Assembly (NCBI GenBank): GCA_019112625.1
Contig: DXIW01000041.1
Location: 1 to 64,000, forward strand
Length of the DNA stretch: 64,000 nucleotides
From: Candidatus Acutalibacter stercorigallinarum
GTDB lineage: Bacteria > Bacillota > Clostridia > Oscillospirales > Acutalibacteraceae
Direction of reading: 5' to 3'
In this document: piece by piece, positions 1-7,313 of the stretch
Layout of the letters: every line of letters starts with the position of its first letter
How positions within the stretch are numbered: position 1 is the first letter of the stretch
Position numbers and translations under genes: made by a program
Notes under the pieces: generated by a model
What the model was told of the DNA's origin: nothing
What the model saw: the letters and a program-made list of their open reading frames with translations, nothing else
Databases searched by the model: none

Positions 1-288
1 AAAATCATCACTGCTGTACACAATGTCGATGATATAAGCTTCGTTGCCGTCGGGATAGACATGGTACAGGTCCGGCCCGGAGTAAACGCCAAAAAGTTTT
101 AGTGAATGAACGGTAAGGCCGGTTTCCTCCAGAACTTCTCGTTTGGCAGCTTCCTCCACGATTTCCCCTAATTCCACCTGGCCCCCAGGATAGCCCCAAC
201 ACTTATTGTCGTTCCGCTGCTGAAGCAACACTTGGTTACCTCGATAGATGATAATGCTTGCCCCTGTAAGCTGAAATTTTTTTCCCAC
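1..288 (-). CDS. NUDIX hydrolase (C-terminus cut by window edge)
   Basis: Hydrolase of nucleoside-diphosphate-linked substrates. About 96 N-terminal residues are visible. A complete Nudix box lies at residues 36-58 (G36, E42, then REVLEETGL from R50). I start it at the GTG at 288, preceded 12 nt upstream by GGGAGGT; the frame is open only from 318. It lies 25 bp downstream of the oxidoreductase stop and may be co-transcribed with it. Base composition is much more AT-rich than the next genes, which hints at separate ancestry. The substrate cannot be told from this fragment. Confidence 0.88.
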   Translation of the reverse strand, partial: MGKKFQLTGASIIIYRGNQVLLQQRNDNKCWGYPGGQVELGEIVEEAAKREVLEETGLTVHSLKLFGVYSGPDLYHVYPDGNEAYIIDIVYSSDDF

Positions 289-313
289 CCAGTTAAGATA
301 CCTCCCGCAAAAA

Positions 314-1366
314 TTAGTTCAAAACAATCTCTTTGTGCTGCTCGGCAGAGTCGTAGATGGCCTGCATCATCTCGGCGGTGATGATCACCGTGTCGATGTG
401 GGAGGGCAGCTTCTCGCCGGTCTTGATGCAGCGGATGAAGGCGTCGATCTCGTTCTGGAAGTGGTCGCGGGTCTGGAACTTGGGCGTGGTGGACACCAGC
501 GCGCCGTTCTCCGTGGTGTACAGGGTGAAGTCGGCGCCGTACTGCAGGCGGATGCCGCCCTTATCGCCCATGAAGTCGATGTAGCGGTCCTCTTCCCCGA
601 TGTTCTGGGCCCAGGCGCCGTTGACGGTGATGACGGGGCCGGAGGTGCGGATGAGGGCGGTGACGGAGTCGTCCACGTCGTAGGTGCCATCGTACTTGGG
701 CGGGCCGGCCCACATGTTGGTGTAGACGTAGTTTTCCATGTCCTTGCCCAGCTTGCAGAAGGTCTCGCCGGTCACGGTCTTGACCGCGGGGTCGCCGCAG
801 CAGTACATGACGATGTCCAGGTAGTGGACGCCCCAGTCGATGAGGGCACCGCCGCCGGCGATCGCCTTGGTGGTAAAGGCGCCGCCCAGGCCGGGGATGG
901 ACCGGTGGGCCCGGAAGCTGACATACACGTGGTGGATGTTCCCCAGCTTGCCCTGGTCGATGTACTCCTTGATGCGGTTCACGCCGTCGTTAAAGCGGTT
1001 GACCACGCCGATGTTCAGCACCTTGCCGGTCTCGTGCTGGACTTTCTGCATCTCCAGCGCCTCGGCGTAGGTGCGGGCGGCGGGCTTCTCGCACAGCACG
1101 TTCTTCCCGGCCCGCAGGGCGTCGATGGCGATGACCGGGTGGACATTGTTGGGGGTGCACACGGACACGGCCTCCACCTCGGGGTCCTTCAGCACGTCGT
1201 GGTAGTCCACCACGGCGGTGCCGCAGCCGTACTTTTTCACGGCGTTCTCCGCGCGCTCGGGGATGATGTCGCAGAAATATTTGATCTCTGCTTCCGGGTT
1301 GTTCAGGTAGGACGGGATGTGGGCCGCATTGGCGATGGTGCCGCAGCCGATGACAGCTACTTTCAT
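314..1366 (-). CDS. Gfo/Idh/MocA family NAD(P)-dependent oxidoreductase
   Basis: Sugar, inositol or amino-sugar type dehydrogenase of 350 aa, the usual family length. The N-terminal Rossmann fold has the glycine-rich GCGTIANAAH motif at residues 7-16. The diagnostic CEKP motif is at 92-95 with catalytic-type Lys94. The C-terminal domain carries the GGGxLxDxGxHxxD signature (D177, H181). ATG start behind AGGAGTG. The 14 nt AACATAAAGGAGTG just upstream also occur before the TIM-barrel isomerase at 24.7 kb, so the two may be used together in sugar catabolism. No substrate can be assigned. Confidence 0.9.
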   Translation of the reverse strand: MKVAVIGCGTIANAAHIPSYLNNPEAEIKYFCDIIPERAENAVKKYGCGTAVVDYHDVLKDPEVEAVSVCTPNNVHPVIAIDALRAGKNVLCEKPAARTYAEALEMQKVQHETGKVLNIGVVNRFNDGVNRIKEYIDQGKLGNIHHVYVSFRAHRSIPGLGGAFTTKAIAGGGALIDWGVHYLDIVMYCCGDPAVKTVTGETFCKLGKDMENYVYTNMWAGPPKYDGTYDVDDSVTALIRTSGPVITVNGAWAQNIGEEDRYIDFMGDKGGIRLQYGADFTLYTTENGALVSTTPKFQTRDHFQNEIDAFIRCIKTGEKLPSHIDTVIITAEMMQAIYDSAEQHKEIVLN

Positions 1367-1421
1367 TCCAATACACTCCTTTATGTTTTAGAAAGCCGGG
1401 GCTTTCCATTTCTTTAAGGTG

Positions 1422-1450
1422 ATTATACCCCATTTCTCCCCGTTTGGAAA
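1422..1450 (-). promoter_or_regulatory. Probable sigma-A promoter of the oxidoreductase gene
   Basis: On the minus strand, TATAAT (1427-1422) lies 17 nt downstream of a weak -35, TTTCCA (1450-1445). It diverges from the nitroreductase gene. Confidence 0.5.
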
Positions 1451-1501
1451 GGGGTTTCGAAAAAATCGAAGTGACTGCTTTTTTCGGAGAGGCCGATGTG
1501 G

Positions 1502-1507
1502 TATAAT
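1502..1507 (+). promoter_or_regulatory. -10 element for the nitroreductase gene
   Basis: TATAAT 50 bp before the ATG. No convincing -35 hexamer is seen at 17 nt (a T-run at 1479-1484), so an activator may be needed. Confidence 0.4.
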
Positions 1508-1556
1508 TGTGGTAGAAATCGCGCAGGCCCGCAGCGGGCCGGAGGAGGAACAACCT

Positions 1557-2267
1557 ATGAACGAGACTATGGAAGTGTTGATGAAACGGAAATCCGTGCG
1601 GGTGTTCGAGCAGAAGGACATCCCCGCCGAGGTGAAGGAGGCCATCCTGGGGGCGGCCATGCGGGCCCCCACCGCGGGAAACTCCATGCTCTACTCCATC
1701 CTGGACATCACCGACCAGGCCCTGAAGGACAAGCTGGCGGAGACCTGCGACCACCAGCCCTTTATCGCCGCGGCCCCCATGGTGTGGGTATTTCTGGCGG
1801 ACTACCGCCGCTGGGTGCGGAAATTCCAGCAGGCCGGGTGCGAGAACGTGCCCGCCCCCCGGCTCAGCGACCTGATTCTGGCCACCAACGACACGGTGAT
1901 CGCCGCCCACGCCGCCTGCGTGGCCGCCGAGAGCCTGGGGGTGGGCTCCTGCTACATCGGGGACATCATTGAGAATTGGGAGGAGCACCAGAAGATGTTC
2001 CGCCTGCCCCAGTATGTGGCCCCGGTGTCCATGCTGGTGTTCGGCTACCCCACCCAGCAGCAGAAGGACCGGCCCCAGACCAGCCGCTTCCCCAAGAGCA
2101 TGATCGTGATGGAGAACGGCTACCACGACCTGACCGAGGAGGAGCTGCGGGACTACTACCCCGATGACAAGGCCCGGGCCTTCTGCAACCGGAAGTATGT
2201 TTCGGACTTTGCCTGGGAGATGGACCGCTCTACCAAAGAAATCCTGAAAAACTGGGAGGGGAAATAA
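1557..2267 (+). CDS. Nitroreductase family FMN-dependent oxidoreductase
   Basis: Flavin enzyme reducing nitro, quinone or other acceptors with NAD(P)H, cytosolic, 236 aa. Family marks are the N-terminal RKSVRVFEQKDIP (an R-S-x-R FMN-phosphate contact), APTAGNSM, and the late AAESLGVGSCYIGDI glycine loop. The C-terminus has extra acidic and aromatic residues. Start chosen at the ATG preceded by GGAGGAGGAA, not the further upstream in-frame codons, which fall before the -10 element. It stands alone, divergent from the oxidoreductase. Physiological substrate unknown. Confidence 0.9.
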   Translation: MNETMEVLMKRKSVRVFEQKDIPAEVKEAILGAAMRAPTAGNSMLYSILDITDQALKDKLAETCDHQPFIAAAPMVWVFLADYRRWVRKFQQAGCENVPAPRLSDLILATNDTVIAAHAACVAAESLGVGSCYIGDIIENWEEHQKMFRLPQYVAPVSMLVFGYPTQQQKDRPQTSRFPKSMIVMENGYHDLTEEELRDYYPDDKARAFCNRKYVSDFAWEMDRSTKEILKNWEGK

Positions 2268-2287
2268 GGTTTTCCTCCCCCGCCCCC

Positions 2288-2316
2288 TTGACAATCTTTG
2301 TCTTGGGGGCTATAAT
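2288..2316 (+). promoter_or_regulatory. Consensus sigma-A promoter of the PadR operon
   Basis: TTGACA (2288-2293), 17-nt spacer, TATAAT (2311-2316): an exact match to the housekeeping consensus. A perfect promoter fits one that is held off by a repressor. Confidence 0.9.
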
Positions 2317-2344
2317 TTAGCTATACTAATTAGCAACGCTAAAT
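2315..2344 (+). promoter_or_regulatory. Inverted repeat, probable PadR operator
   Basis: ATTTAGC (2315-2321) and GCTAAAT (2338-2344) form perfect 7-bp arms 16 bp apart, starting in the -10 box. A further TTAGC copy lies at 2330-2334. Position and symmetry suit autorepression by the downstream PadR protein; this is inference. Confidence 0.6.
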
Positions 2345-2365
2345 AGTGATGGAAAGGAGGAAGCT

Positions 2366-2722
2366 ATGGAGGACCGGTACGTGCGGCAGTTCAAAAAAGG
2401 GGCGCTGGAGATGATCCTGCTGTGCCTCATCGCCCAGGGGGAGACCTACGGGTACGAGCTGCTCACCCGGCTGAACCTGCAGGGGGGCAGCGTGCTGGGC
2501 TACGCCAGGGAGGGCACCATCTACCCCATCCTCTACCGGCTGCAGGAGCAGGGGCTGTTACAGATCCGCCTGGCCCCCTCCCCGGCCAACGGGGGGATGA
2601 AGAAGTACTACTCCCTGACGGAACAGGGCCGCGAAGCCCTGGGGGAGCTCACCGATTTTTGGGAAAAGTACGTCCGCTGCGTGGACGGCTTTCTCGGCCA
2701 AGCAAAGGAGGAGACGGTATGA
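2366..2722 (+). CDS. PadR family transcriptional repressor
   Basis: Small winged-helix regulator of 118 aa, the length of the PadR-s1 subgroup. The motifs are GALEMILLCLIAQGETYGYELL (helices 1-2), GYAREGTIYPILYRLQEQGLL (recognition helix and wing) and KKYYSLTEQGREAL. Start at the ATG behind AAGGAGG. It overlaps the next gene by 4 nt (ATGA), so the two are translationally coupled. PadR proteins with a HAAS membrane partner typically control envelope or stress functions. The strong promoter with an embedded inverted repeat suggests autorepression. Confidence 0.93.
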   Translation: MEDRYVRQFKKGALEMILLCLIAQGETYGYELLTRLNLQGGSVLGYAREGTIYPILYRLQEQGLLQIRLAPSPANGGMKKYYSLTEQGREALGELTDFWEKYVRCVDGFLGQAKEETV

Positions 2723-3162
2723 AAGAGGAATACATCCGCAGGGTAAAAGGGCACCTTCCCCTGCCCCGGCAGCAGAAGCGGGAGGTGCTGCGGGACCTGG
2801 AGGAGATCTTCGCCTCCGCCGGGGAGCACGGGGAGAGCGAGGCCCAGGTGCTGGACCGGCTGGGCAGCCCGGAGGAGTACGCCAAAGAGGTGCTGGCCCA
2901 GACAGGCTTCGCGCCCAGGCCGGGGAAAGCCGCCCTGGGGCTGGCCCTCTCCGCCCTGGTGTGCGGGGTGTGTTTGGCCCTGTTTGTCTGGAGCCAGAGC
3001 GGCCGCCTGCCGGAGGACGCCATCGGCGGGGCGGTGGGCAGCACGGGTATCCAGGTGGCGGGCGGCGTGGACCTCTCCCCTCTGCTGCTGGTAGCGGCGG
3101 CCGTGGGGCTGGTGGGGGCGGTGCTCTTTGCTTTCTGGCTGCTTCGAAAAAGAAAGGGGTAA
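2719..3162 (+). CDS. HAAS/DUF1700-type membrane protein, PadR partner
   Basis: 147 aa. The N-terminal ~60 residues form a helical HAAS-like domain (YIRRVKGHLPLPRQQKREVLRD, then LDRLGSPEEYAKE). Two membrane segments follow at about 71-91 and 120-139, with a short basic cytoplasmic tail RKRKG. Genes for such proteins sit immediately after PadR genes in many Firmicutes and are thought to tether or sense on behalf of the regulator. Here the start codon overlaps the padR stop. The partner role is by family and context. Confidence 0.8.
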   Translation: MKEEYIRRVKGHLPLPRQQKREVLRDLEEIFASAGEHGESEAQVLDRLGSPEEYAKEVLAQTGFAPRPGKAALGLALSALVCGVCLALFVWSQSGRLPEDAIGGAVGSTGIQVAGGVDLSPLLLVAAAVGLVGAVLFAFWLLRKRKG

Positions 3163-3165
3163 CAG

Positions 3166-3585
3166 ATGAAAAGAAGACAGGGAGCCACGTGCCTTTTGGC
3201 AGCACTGCTGGCCGTCCTCTGCGCGGGGTGCGGGAGCCGCCTTTCCCTGGAGGACCACACCTGGGCCATGACCGTGGTGTTCGACAAAGACGTCCAGGTG
3301 GTGGCCTGCGCCCCCGGCCAGAAGGACCTGTATCCCCATGCGGAAGCAATAGAGCTCACTTTTACCGCCGAAAACGGCAGACTGACATGCAGCCGGGAAA
3401 ACATCACCGGCACCTACCGGCAGACGGAGGCCAACCTGGACGGCAGCCTCTACGAGCTGTATGTGGAGGACTGGGGCCAGGGCTTTGGCGGCTGCGCCTA
3501 TACGAAGCACGCCACGGGGGAAACCGTTCCCACCTTCGCGGTGCAGTTTCCGGAACGATATTCCCTCTATTTCACCGGCGAATAG
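3166..3585 (+). CDS. Small putative lipoprotein of the PadR operon
   Basis: 139 aa, exported. The signal sequence MKRRQGATCLLAALLAVLCAGC has a lipobox (LCAGC) with the lipidated Cys at about residue 22. The mature part is short and beta-rich in appearance, with no family I recognise (motifs include DHTWAMTVVFDK and GTYRQTEANLDGSLYELYVEDWG). It starts 3 bp after the HAAS gene and is followed by an intrinsic terminator, so the operon is three genes. A function in envelope sensing would be a guess. Confidence 0.75.
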   Translation: MKRRQGATCLLAALLAVLCAGCGSRLSLEDHTWAMTVVFDKDVQVVACAPGQKDLYPHAEAIELTFTAENGRLTCSRENITGTYRQTEANLDGSLYELYVEDWGQGFGGCAYTKHATGETVPTFAVQFPERYSLYFTGE

Positions 3586-3596
3586 ACCGGCATGAC

Positions 3597-3631
3597 AAAA
3601 GCCCCGGAGGGTCTCCCCTCCAGGGCTTTTT
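3597..3631. terminator. Bidirectional intrinsic terminator
   Basis: Hairpin GCCC-GGAGGG / CCCTCC-GGGC with a T-run on the plus side and TTTTG on the minus side. It can end both the PadR operon and the oppositely directed rnpB transcript. Confidence 0.85.
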
Positions 3632-3642
3632 GTCTGGGATGT

Positions 3643-3989
3643 GTGACCAGGCCTGTAAGCCGGGTTCTGTCGTGGACAGTCATCTATCTTGGCCGGACGT
3701 TGCCGTCCGGCTCACGCCACCTCCACGGGACGCGCGGGCCGCGCTGTGTGTCCCTCCACGGTGTTGCTTCGGATAGGGTTTACAGGGCCACGGGGTCTCC
3801 CCCGCGCCGGTGAGCTCTTACCTCGCCTTTCCATCCTTACCGGGCAAGCCCGGCGGTATCTCTCTGTTGCACTTTCCCTGGGGTCGCCCCCGGCGGCGGT
3901 TAGCCGTTATCCTCGCCCTCTGAAGCCCGGACTTTCCTCAGACGGGGGGTTTCCCCCTTCGCCCGCGACTGTCCAGCCTGCTCACACGA
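3643..3989 (-). ncRNA. rnpB: RNase P RNA (type A)
   Basis: Catalytic RNA that matures tRNA 5' ends. On the minus strand the hallmark segments occur in order. These are GTGAGCAGGCTGGACAGTCG near the 5' end, GAGGAAAGTCCGGGC, the AGTGCAACAGAGAG region, GGTAAGGGTG-like CGGTAAGGATGGAAAGG, and near the 3' end ACAGAACCCGGCTTACAGGC. Length is about 347 nt. The 3' end faces the terminator at 3597-3631. Exact ends are set by comparison with the promoter (+1 near 3988) and are good to a few bases. Confidence 0.95.
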
Positions 3990-3994
3990 CTTTT

Positions 3995-4023
3995 ATTGTA
4001 CGGGGAGTTTGTCTCCCTGTCAA
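3995..4023 (-). promoter_or_regulatory. rnpB promoter
   Basis: Minus strand: TTGACA (4023-4018), 17-nt spacer, TACAAT (4000-3995). The -35 box overlaps the stop codon of pncB, so rnpB has its own strong start inside the end of the upstream gene. Confidence 0.9.
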
Positions 4024-5480
4024 TAATTTTTTTCCGAGAGCAGCCGGTTCTTCTCGTCCCACAGCCGCTGGGACAGGTCCACATAGTAGGCGTGGGGGTT
4101 CTCGAACCGGGTGACCTCCTCCCACAGGGTGTCCACCTGGGCGGCGCAGTAGGCCTTCACCGCGCTGAGGGCCCGGGGCTGGTACACGCACTCCCCGGCC
4201 CGGAACAGCTGGACCTGCAGGGGCACGGCGTGGAAGTTCTCCACAGTCTTGCGCTTCCAGGTGTGGTTGGGGTCGAAAATGGTGTAGGGCTGCTCGTCGT
4301 CGATAACCTCGTCGTGCATGGTGATCACGTCGGCGATGGCCTTGTCCGTCTCCCGGTCGAAGAGGCGCCACAGGCTTTTGAAGCAGGGGGTGGTGATCTT
4401 GGTCACGTTCTCGCTGATCTTGATCTTGGGGATAACGGCGCCGTCGGGCTTCTCCACGGCGGCCAGCTTGTAGACGCCGCCGAACACCGGCTCGGAGGAG
4501 GAGGTGATGAGCCGCTCCCCCACGCCGAAGGAGTCCACCTTGGCCCCCTGCATGAGCATGTCCCGGATGATGTACTCGTCCAGGGAGTTGGAGGCGCAGA
4601 TGGGGCAGTCCTCGAACCCGGCGTCGTCCAGCATCTTCCGGGCCTTGCGGGAGAGGTAGGTGATGTCGCCGCTGTCGATGCGGATGCCGCCGGGCCGCAG
4701 GCCCTGGGGCACCAGCACCTCGTTGAACACCTTGATGGCGTTGGGCACGCCGGACTTCAGCACATTATAGGTATCCACCAGGAGCACGCAGTTTTTGGGA
4801 TAGGCGGCGGCGTAGGCCCGAAAGGCCTCGTACTCGCTGTCGAAGAGCTGCACCCAGCTGTGGGCCATGGTGCCCAGGGCGGGCACGCCGAACATCCGGT
4901 CGCTGAGGGTGCAGGCCGTACCGGCGCAGCCCCCGATGTAGGCCGCCCGGGCGCCGTACACCGCCCCGTCGAAACCCTGGGCCCGGCGGGAGCCGAATTC
5001 CATCACCGCACGGCCCTGGGCCGCCCGGACGATGCGGTTGGTCTTGGTGGCGATGAGGCTCTGGTGGTTGATGCACAAAAGCACCATGGTCTCGATAAAC
5101 TGGGCCTGGATGGCGGGCCCCCGCACGGTGACGATGGGCTCCCCGGGGAAGATGGGGGTGCCCTCGGGCACGGCCCACACGTCGCAGGCAAAGGTGAAGT
5201 GCCGCAGGTAGTCCAGAAACTCCTCCTGGAAGATGTGCTTGGAGCGCAGGTATTCCAGGTCTTCCTCGGTAAAGTGCAGGTTCTTCAGGTAGTCCACCAG
5301 CTGCTCCACCCCGGCCATGATGGCGAAGCCGCCGTTGTCCGGCACCTTCCGGAAGAACATGTCGAAGTAGCAGATGGTGTCGGCGTAGCCGTTTACCAGG
5401 TAGCCGTTGGCCATGGTCAGCTCGTAGAAATCGGTGAGCATGGTCAGGTTGAACTGCGGGTCGTAAAAATTCTTGCTCAT
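4020..5480 (-). CDS. pncB: Nicotinate phosphoribosyltransferase
   Basis: Makes nicotinate mononucleotide from nicotinate, PRPP and ATP in NAD salvage; cytosolic, 486 aa. Recognised by FYELTMANGYL near the N-terminus, DTYNVLKSGVPNAIKV, GIRIDSGD and DSFGVGERLITS, the phosphoribosyl-binding core of the family. Start placed at the ATG at 5480 (MSKNFYDP) behind GAGAGGAC; earlier in-frame codons lie upstream of the likely -10 (TATAAT, 5535-5530). The last codons overlap the rnpB promoter. Confidence 0.95.
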   Translation of the reverse strand: MSKNFYDPQFNLTMLTDFYELTMANGYLVNGYADTICYFDMFFRKVPDNGGFAIMAGVEQLVDYLKNLHFTEEDLEYLRSKHIFQEEFLDYLRHFTFACDVWAVPEGTPIFPGEPIVTVRGPAIQAQFIETMVLLCINHQSLIATKTNRIVRAAQGRAVMEFGSRRAQGFDGAVYGARAAYIGGCAGTACTLSDRMFGVPALGTMAHSWVQLFDSEYEAFRAYAAAYPKNCVLLVDTYNVLKSGVPNAIKVFNEVLVPQGLRPGGIRIDSGDITYLSRKARKMLDDAGFEDCPICASNSLDEYIIRDMLMQGAKVDSFGVGERLITSSSEPVFGGVYKLAAVEKPDGAVIPKIKISENVTKITTPCFKSLWRLFDRETDKAIADVITMHDEVIDDEQPYTIFDPNHTWKRKTVENFHAVPLQVQLFRAGECVYQPRALSAVKAYCAAQVDTLWEEVTRFENPHAYYVDLSQRLWDEKNRLLSEKNY

Positions 5481-5676
5481 GTCCTCTCGCCCCTGTCTCC
5501 CGGGTCTTTTTTCCGGGCACATTTTGTTTATTATATCATATCCCGCGGAAAAGTACAGGGGGAGGGCCCGGTTCTTTCCTGATTTTCCTATTTTTTGCCG
5601 GTTGTTCATACAAGTGTGAAATCACCAAATTTTCCCGAATTTTTTAATTTTAGTCCCCTATTATTCTATAAACGCA

Positions 5677-5705
5677 TTGATTTTCCGAATTTTGTCCATT
5701 ATAAT
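5677..5705 (+). promoter_or_regulatory. Promoter of the XRE regulator
   Basis: TTGATT (5677-5682), 17 nt, TATAAT (5700-5705). The surrounding 5580-5740 is AT-rich and shows no other gene; it also holds the diverging pncB control region. Confidence 0.8.
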
Positions 5706-5764
5706 GGAGAGAAACCTGGGGGTCCAGGTAAAATTACGCTTCTATGACGTATGGAGAGAGGACC

Positions 5765-6019
5765 ATGAGACTGAGAAGCCAGCCCCTTGGGAACAAAAAC
5801 TTAATCGGTGCCCGGGTGGAGGCTGCTCGAAAAAGCCAAGGCATGAAACAGAAGGAGCTGCTGGCCCAGCTGCAGGTCCGGGGCGTGGACCTAAACGCCT
5901 CCGGCCTGTCCAAGCTGGAAGGGCAGATCCGCTTTGTCACGGATTTTGAGCTGCTGGCCCTTTCCGACATTCTCAATGTGTCGGTCAGCTGGCTGCTGAC
6001 CGGGGAGGAAAAGAAATGA
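5765..6019 (+). CDS. Small XRE/Cro-CI family HTH regulator
   Basis: 84 aa, one DNA-binding domain and nothing else. Features are IGARVEAARKSQGMKQKELLAQLQ (HTH helices 1-2), LNASGLSKLEGQIRFV (recognition helix region) and ALSDILNVSVSWLLTGEE (the typical closing helix). ATG at 5765 has GGAGAGAGG in front; an in-frame ATG at 5744 lacks such a site. Monocistronic with its own promoter and terminator. No phage or toxin gene adjoins it, so the target is unknown. Confidence 0.85.
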   Translation: MRLRSQPLGNKNLIGARVEAARKSQGMKQKELLAQLQVRGVDLNASGLSKLEGQIRFVTDFELLALSDILNVSVSWLLTGEEKK

Positions 6020-6085
6020 TTGGCATCCCCTTTCGCAGCCGGCCCATGGGCGCCAAAACAATGCTCTGCGGAAGGCAGGGTCTCG

Positions 6086-6121
6086 AAAATCCCTCAGCTT
6101 GGAAAGAAGCTGAGGGATTTT
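6086..6121 (+). terminator. Intrinsic terminator after the XRE gene
   Basis: 14-bp perfect stem AAATCCCTCAGCTT / AAGCTGAGGGATTT with 6-nt loop and T-run. The stem is symmetric enough to work in both directions. Confidence 0.9.
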
Positions 6122-6185
6122 CGTATATTCCGGCGGGAACGCTGCATAGTAAAAAGAGCGATGACCACCGAGGGGGCCTGCCACT

Positions 6186-7280
6186 ATGCTGCGAAATGGG
6201 GAGCTGAAGCGCCTGCGGCCACTGCTGCTGTTCTTTTTGGGGTATACCCTGCTGTTTTTGGCGTGGGTAAAGACGTTTTTCTACACCCTGCCCCTGCTGC
6301 TGGGGCTGCTGGTGGCCGGGGCGGTGCAGCCGGTGATCCGGTTCCTGGACGAAAAGTGGCGCTGGCACCACACGGCCTCCACCCTGGCGGCCACAGGGGC
6401 GGCTCTGGGACTGCTGCTGGCGGGGGTGATCTTCCTGGGGGCGGCAGCCGTCCGGGAGACCGCCGGGTTCCTCTCCAGGGTGGCCCAGGGGGACCTGCCC
6501 GATTTCTCCCCGCCTGTCACCCGGTTTTTGCAGGGGGTGCGGGACTTCCTCCAGGAGCTGGACCTGGACCTGCTCCTTCAAAATCGGGAGAAGATCCTGG
6601 AGTGGGTGCAGGGCAGCCTGGGGCTGGTCCTCTCCTGCCTGAGCGCAGTGCTGGGGGTGCTCACCTCCCTGCCCACCTTACTAACCCTGGTGCTGGTGAC
6701 AGGCTGCGCGGCCTTTTTCTTCGCCCGGGACATGTGGAAGCTGAAGGCCGGGCTGCGGGGATTGTGCAGCGACAGGGCCGCTGGCTGCCTGAAAAGCGCG
6801 GCCCGCAGCTCCACCGGCGCCGGGCGGCGGTGCTTGCTGTCCTACCTGCTGCTCACGTTCATCACCTTCTGCCAGGCCTGTATCATTCTCGCCATCTTGG
6901 ACGTGGACTACCCCTTCACCATCAGCCTGGTCACCGCGGCGGCAGATGTGCTGCCGGTGCTGGGGCCGGGGCTGGTCTTTGCCCCGCTGGCGGTGTACCA
7001 GCTGCTGTTGGGAGAGTACGCCAAGGCATTGGGGCTGCTCATCGGCTGGGGGGTCATCACCCTGGTCCGGCAGGTGGCCGAGCCCCGGCTGGTGGCAGCC
7101 ACCGTAAAGGTCCACCCCTTGACGATGCTGGCGGGGGTGTACTTCTCTCTGGTGGCGGGCAGCCTGTGGGTGCTCCTGTACGTGCTGGGGCTGTGCCAGC
7201 TCTACGCCGCCTTCCGGGAGAATGGGGCCCTCCCCTCCCTGCTGCCGCCGGCGGAGGACACAAAAGCCCGGGACTTGTAA
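6186..7280 (+). CDS. AI-2E family (YtvI-like) integral membrane protein
   Basis: 364 aa with about seven membrane segments: three near residues 12-90, a break with an amphipathic region (100-140), then the rest. The C-terminal signature VAEPRLVAATVKVHPLTMLAGV is the conserved AI-2E/YtvI core (P-x-LVG-x-x-x-x-LHP). In Clostridia and Bacilli the closest named member is sporulation protein YtvI; other members are exporters or Na+/H+ antiporters. Start at ATG 6186, ten nt after GAGGGGG. The stop lies inside its own terminator hairpin. Confidence 0.85.
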   Translation: MLRNGELKRLRPLLLFFLGYTLLFLAWVKTFFYTLPLLLGLLVAGAVQPVIRFLDEKWRWHHTASTLAATGAALGLLLAGVIFLGAAAVRETAGFLSRVAQGDLPDFSPPVTRFLQGVRDFLQELDLDLLLQNREKILEWVQGSLGLVLSCLSAVLGVLTSLPTLLTLVLVTGCAAFFFARDMWKLKAGLRGLCSDRAAGCLKSAARSSTGAGRRCLLSYLLLTFITFCQACIILAILDVDYPFTISLVTAAADVLPVLGPGLVFAPLAVYQLLLGEYAKALGLLIGWGVITLVRQVAEPRLVAATVKVHPLTMLAGVYFSLVAGSLWVLLYVLGLCQLYAAFRENGALPSLLPPAEDTKARDL

Positions 7281-7297
7281 AAAGTCCCGGGCTTTTT
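7262..7297. terminator. Bidirectional terminator between convergent genes
   Basis: Stem AAAAGCCCGGGACTT / AAGTCCCGGGCTTTTT with a 4-6 nt loop. It lies between the convergent AI-2E and aminotransferase genes and overlaps the former's last codons. Confidence 0.92.
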
Positions 7298-7313
7298 CGC
7301 AGGGTGATATTAT

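Noticed and set aside
335-1417. Long plus-strand frame opposite the Gfo/Idh/MocA gene (360 codons)
   Set aside because: Antisense shadow of high-GC coding DNA: Val/Gly/His/Asp-rich translation with no family motif and no ribosome site. Similar long shadows occur over pncB, trkH, hppA, the purine permease and glyA and were left out for the same reason.
6016-6207. Small frame starting in the stop of the XRE gene
   Set aside because: It reads through the intrinsic terminator stem and has no similarity to any family.
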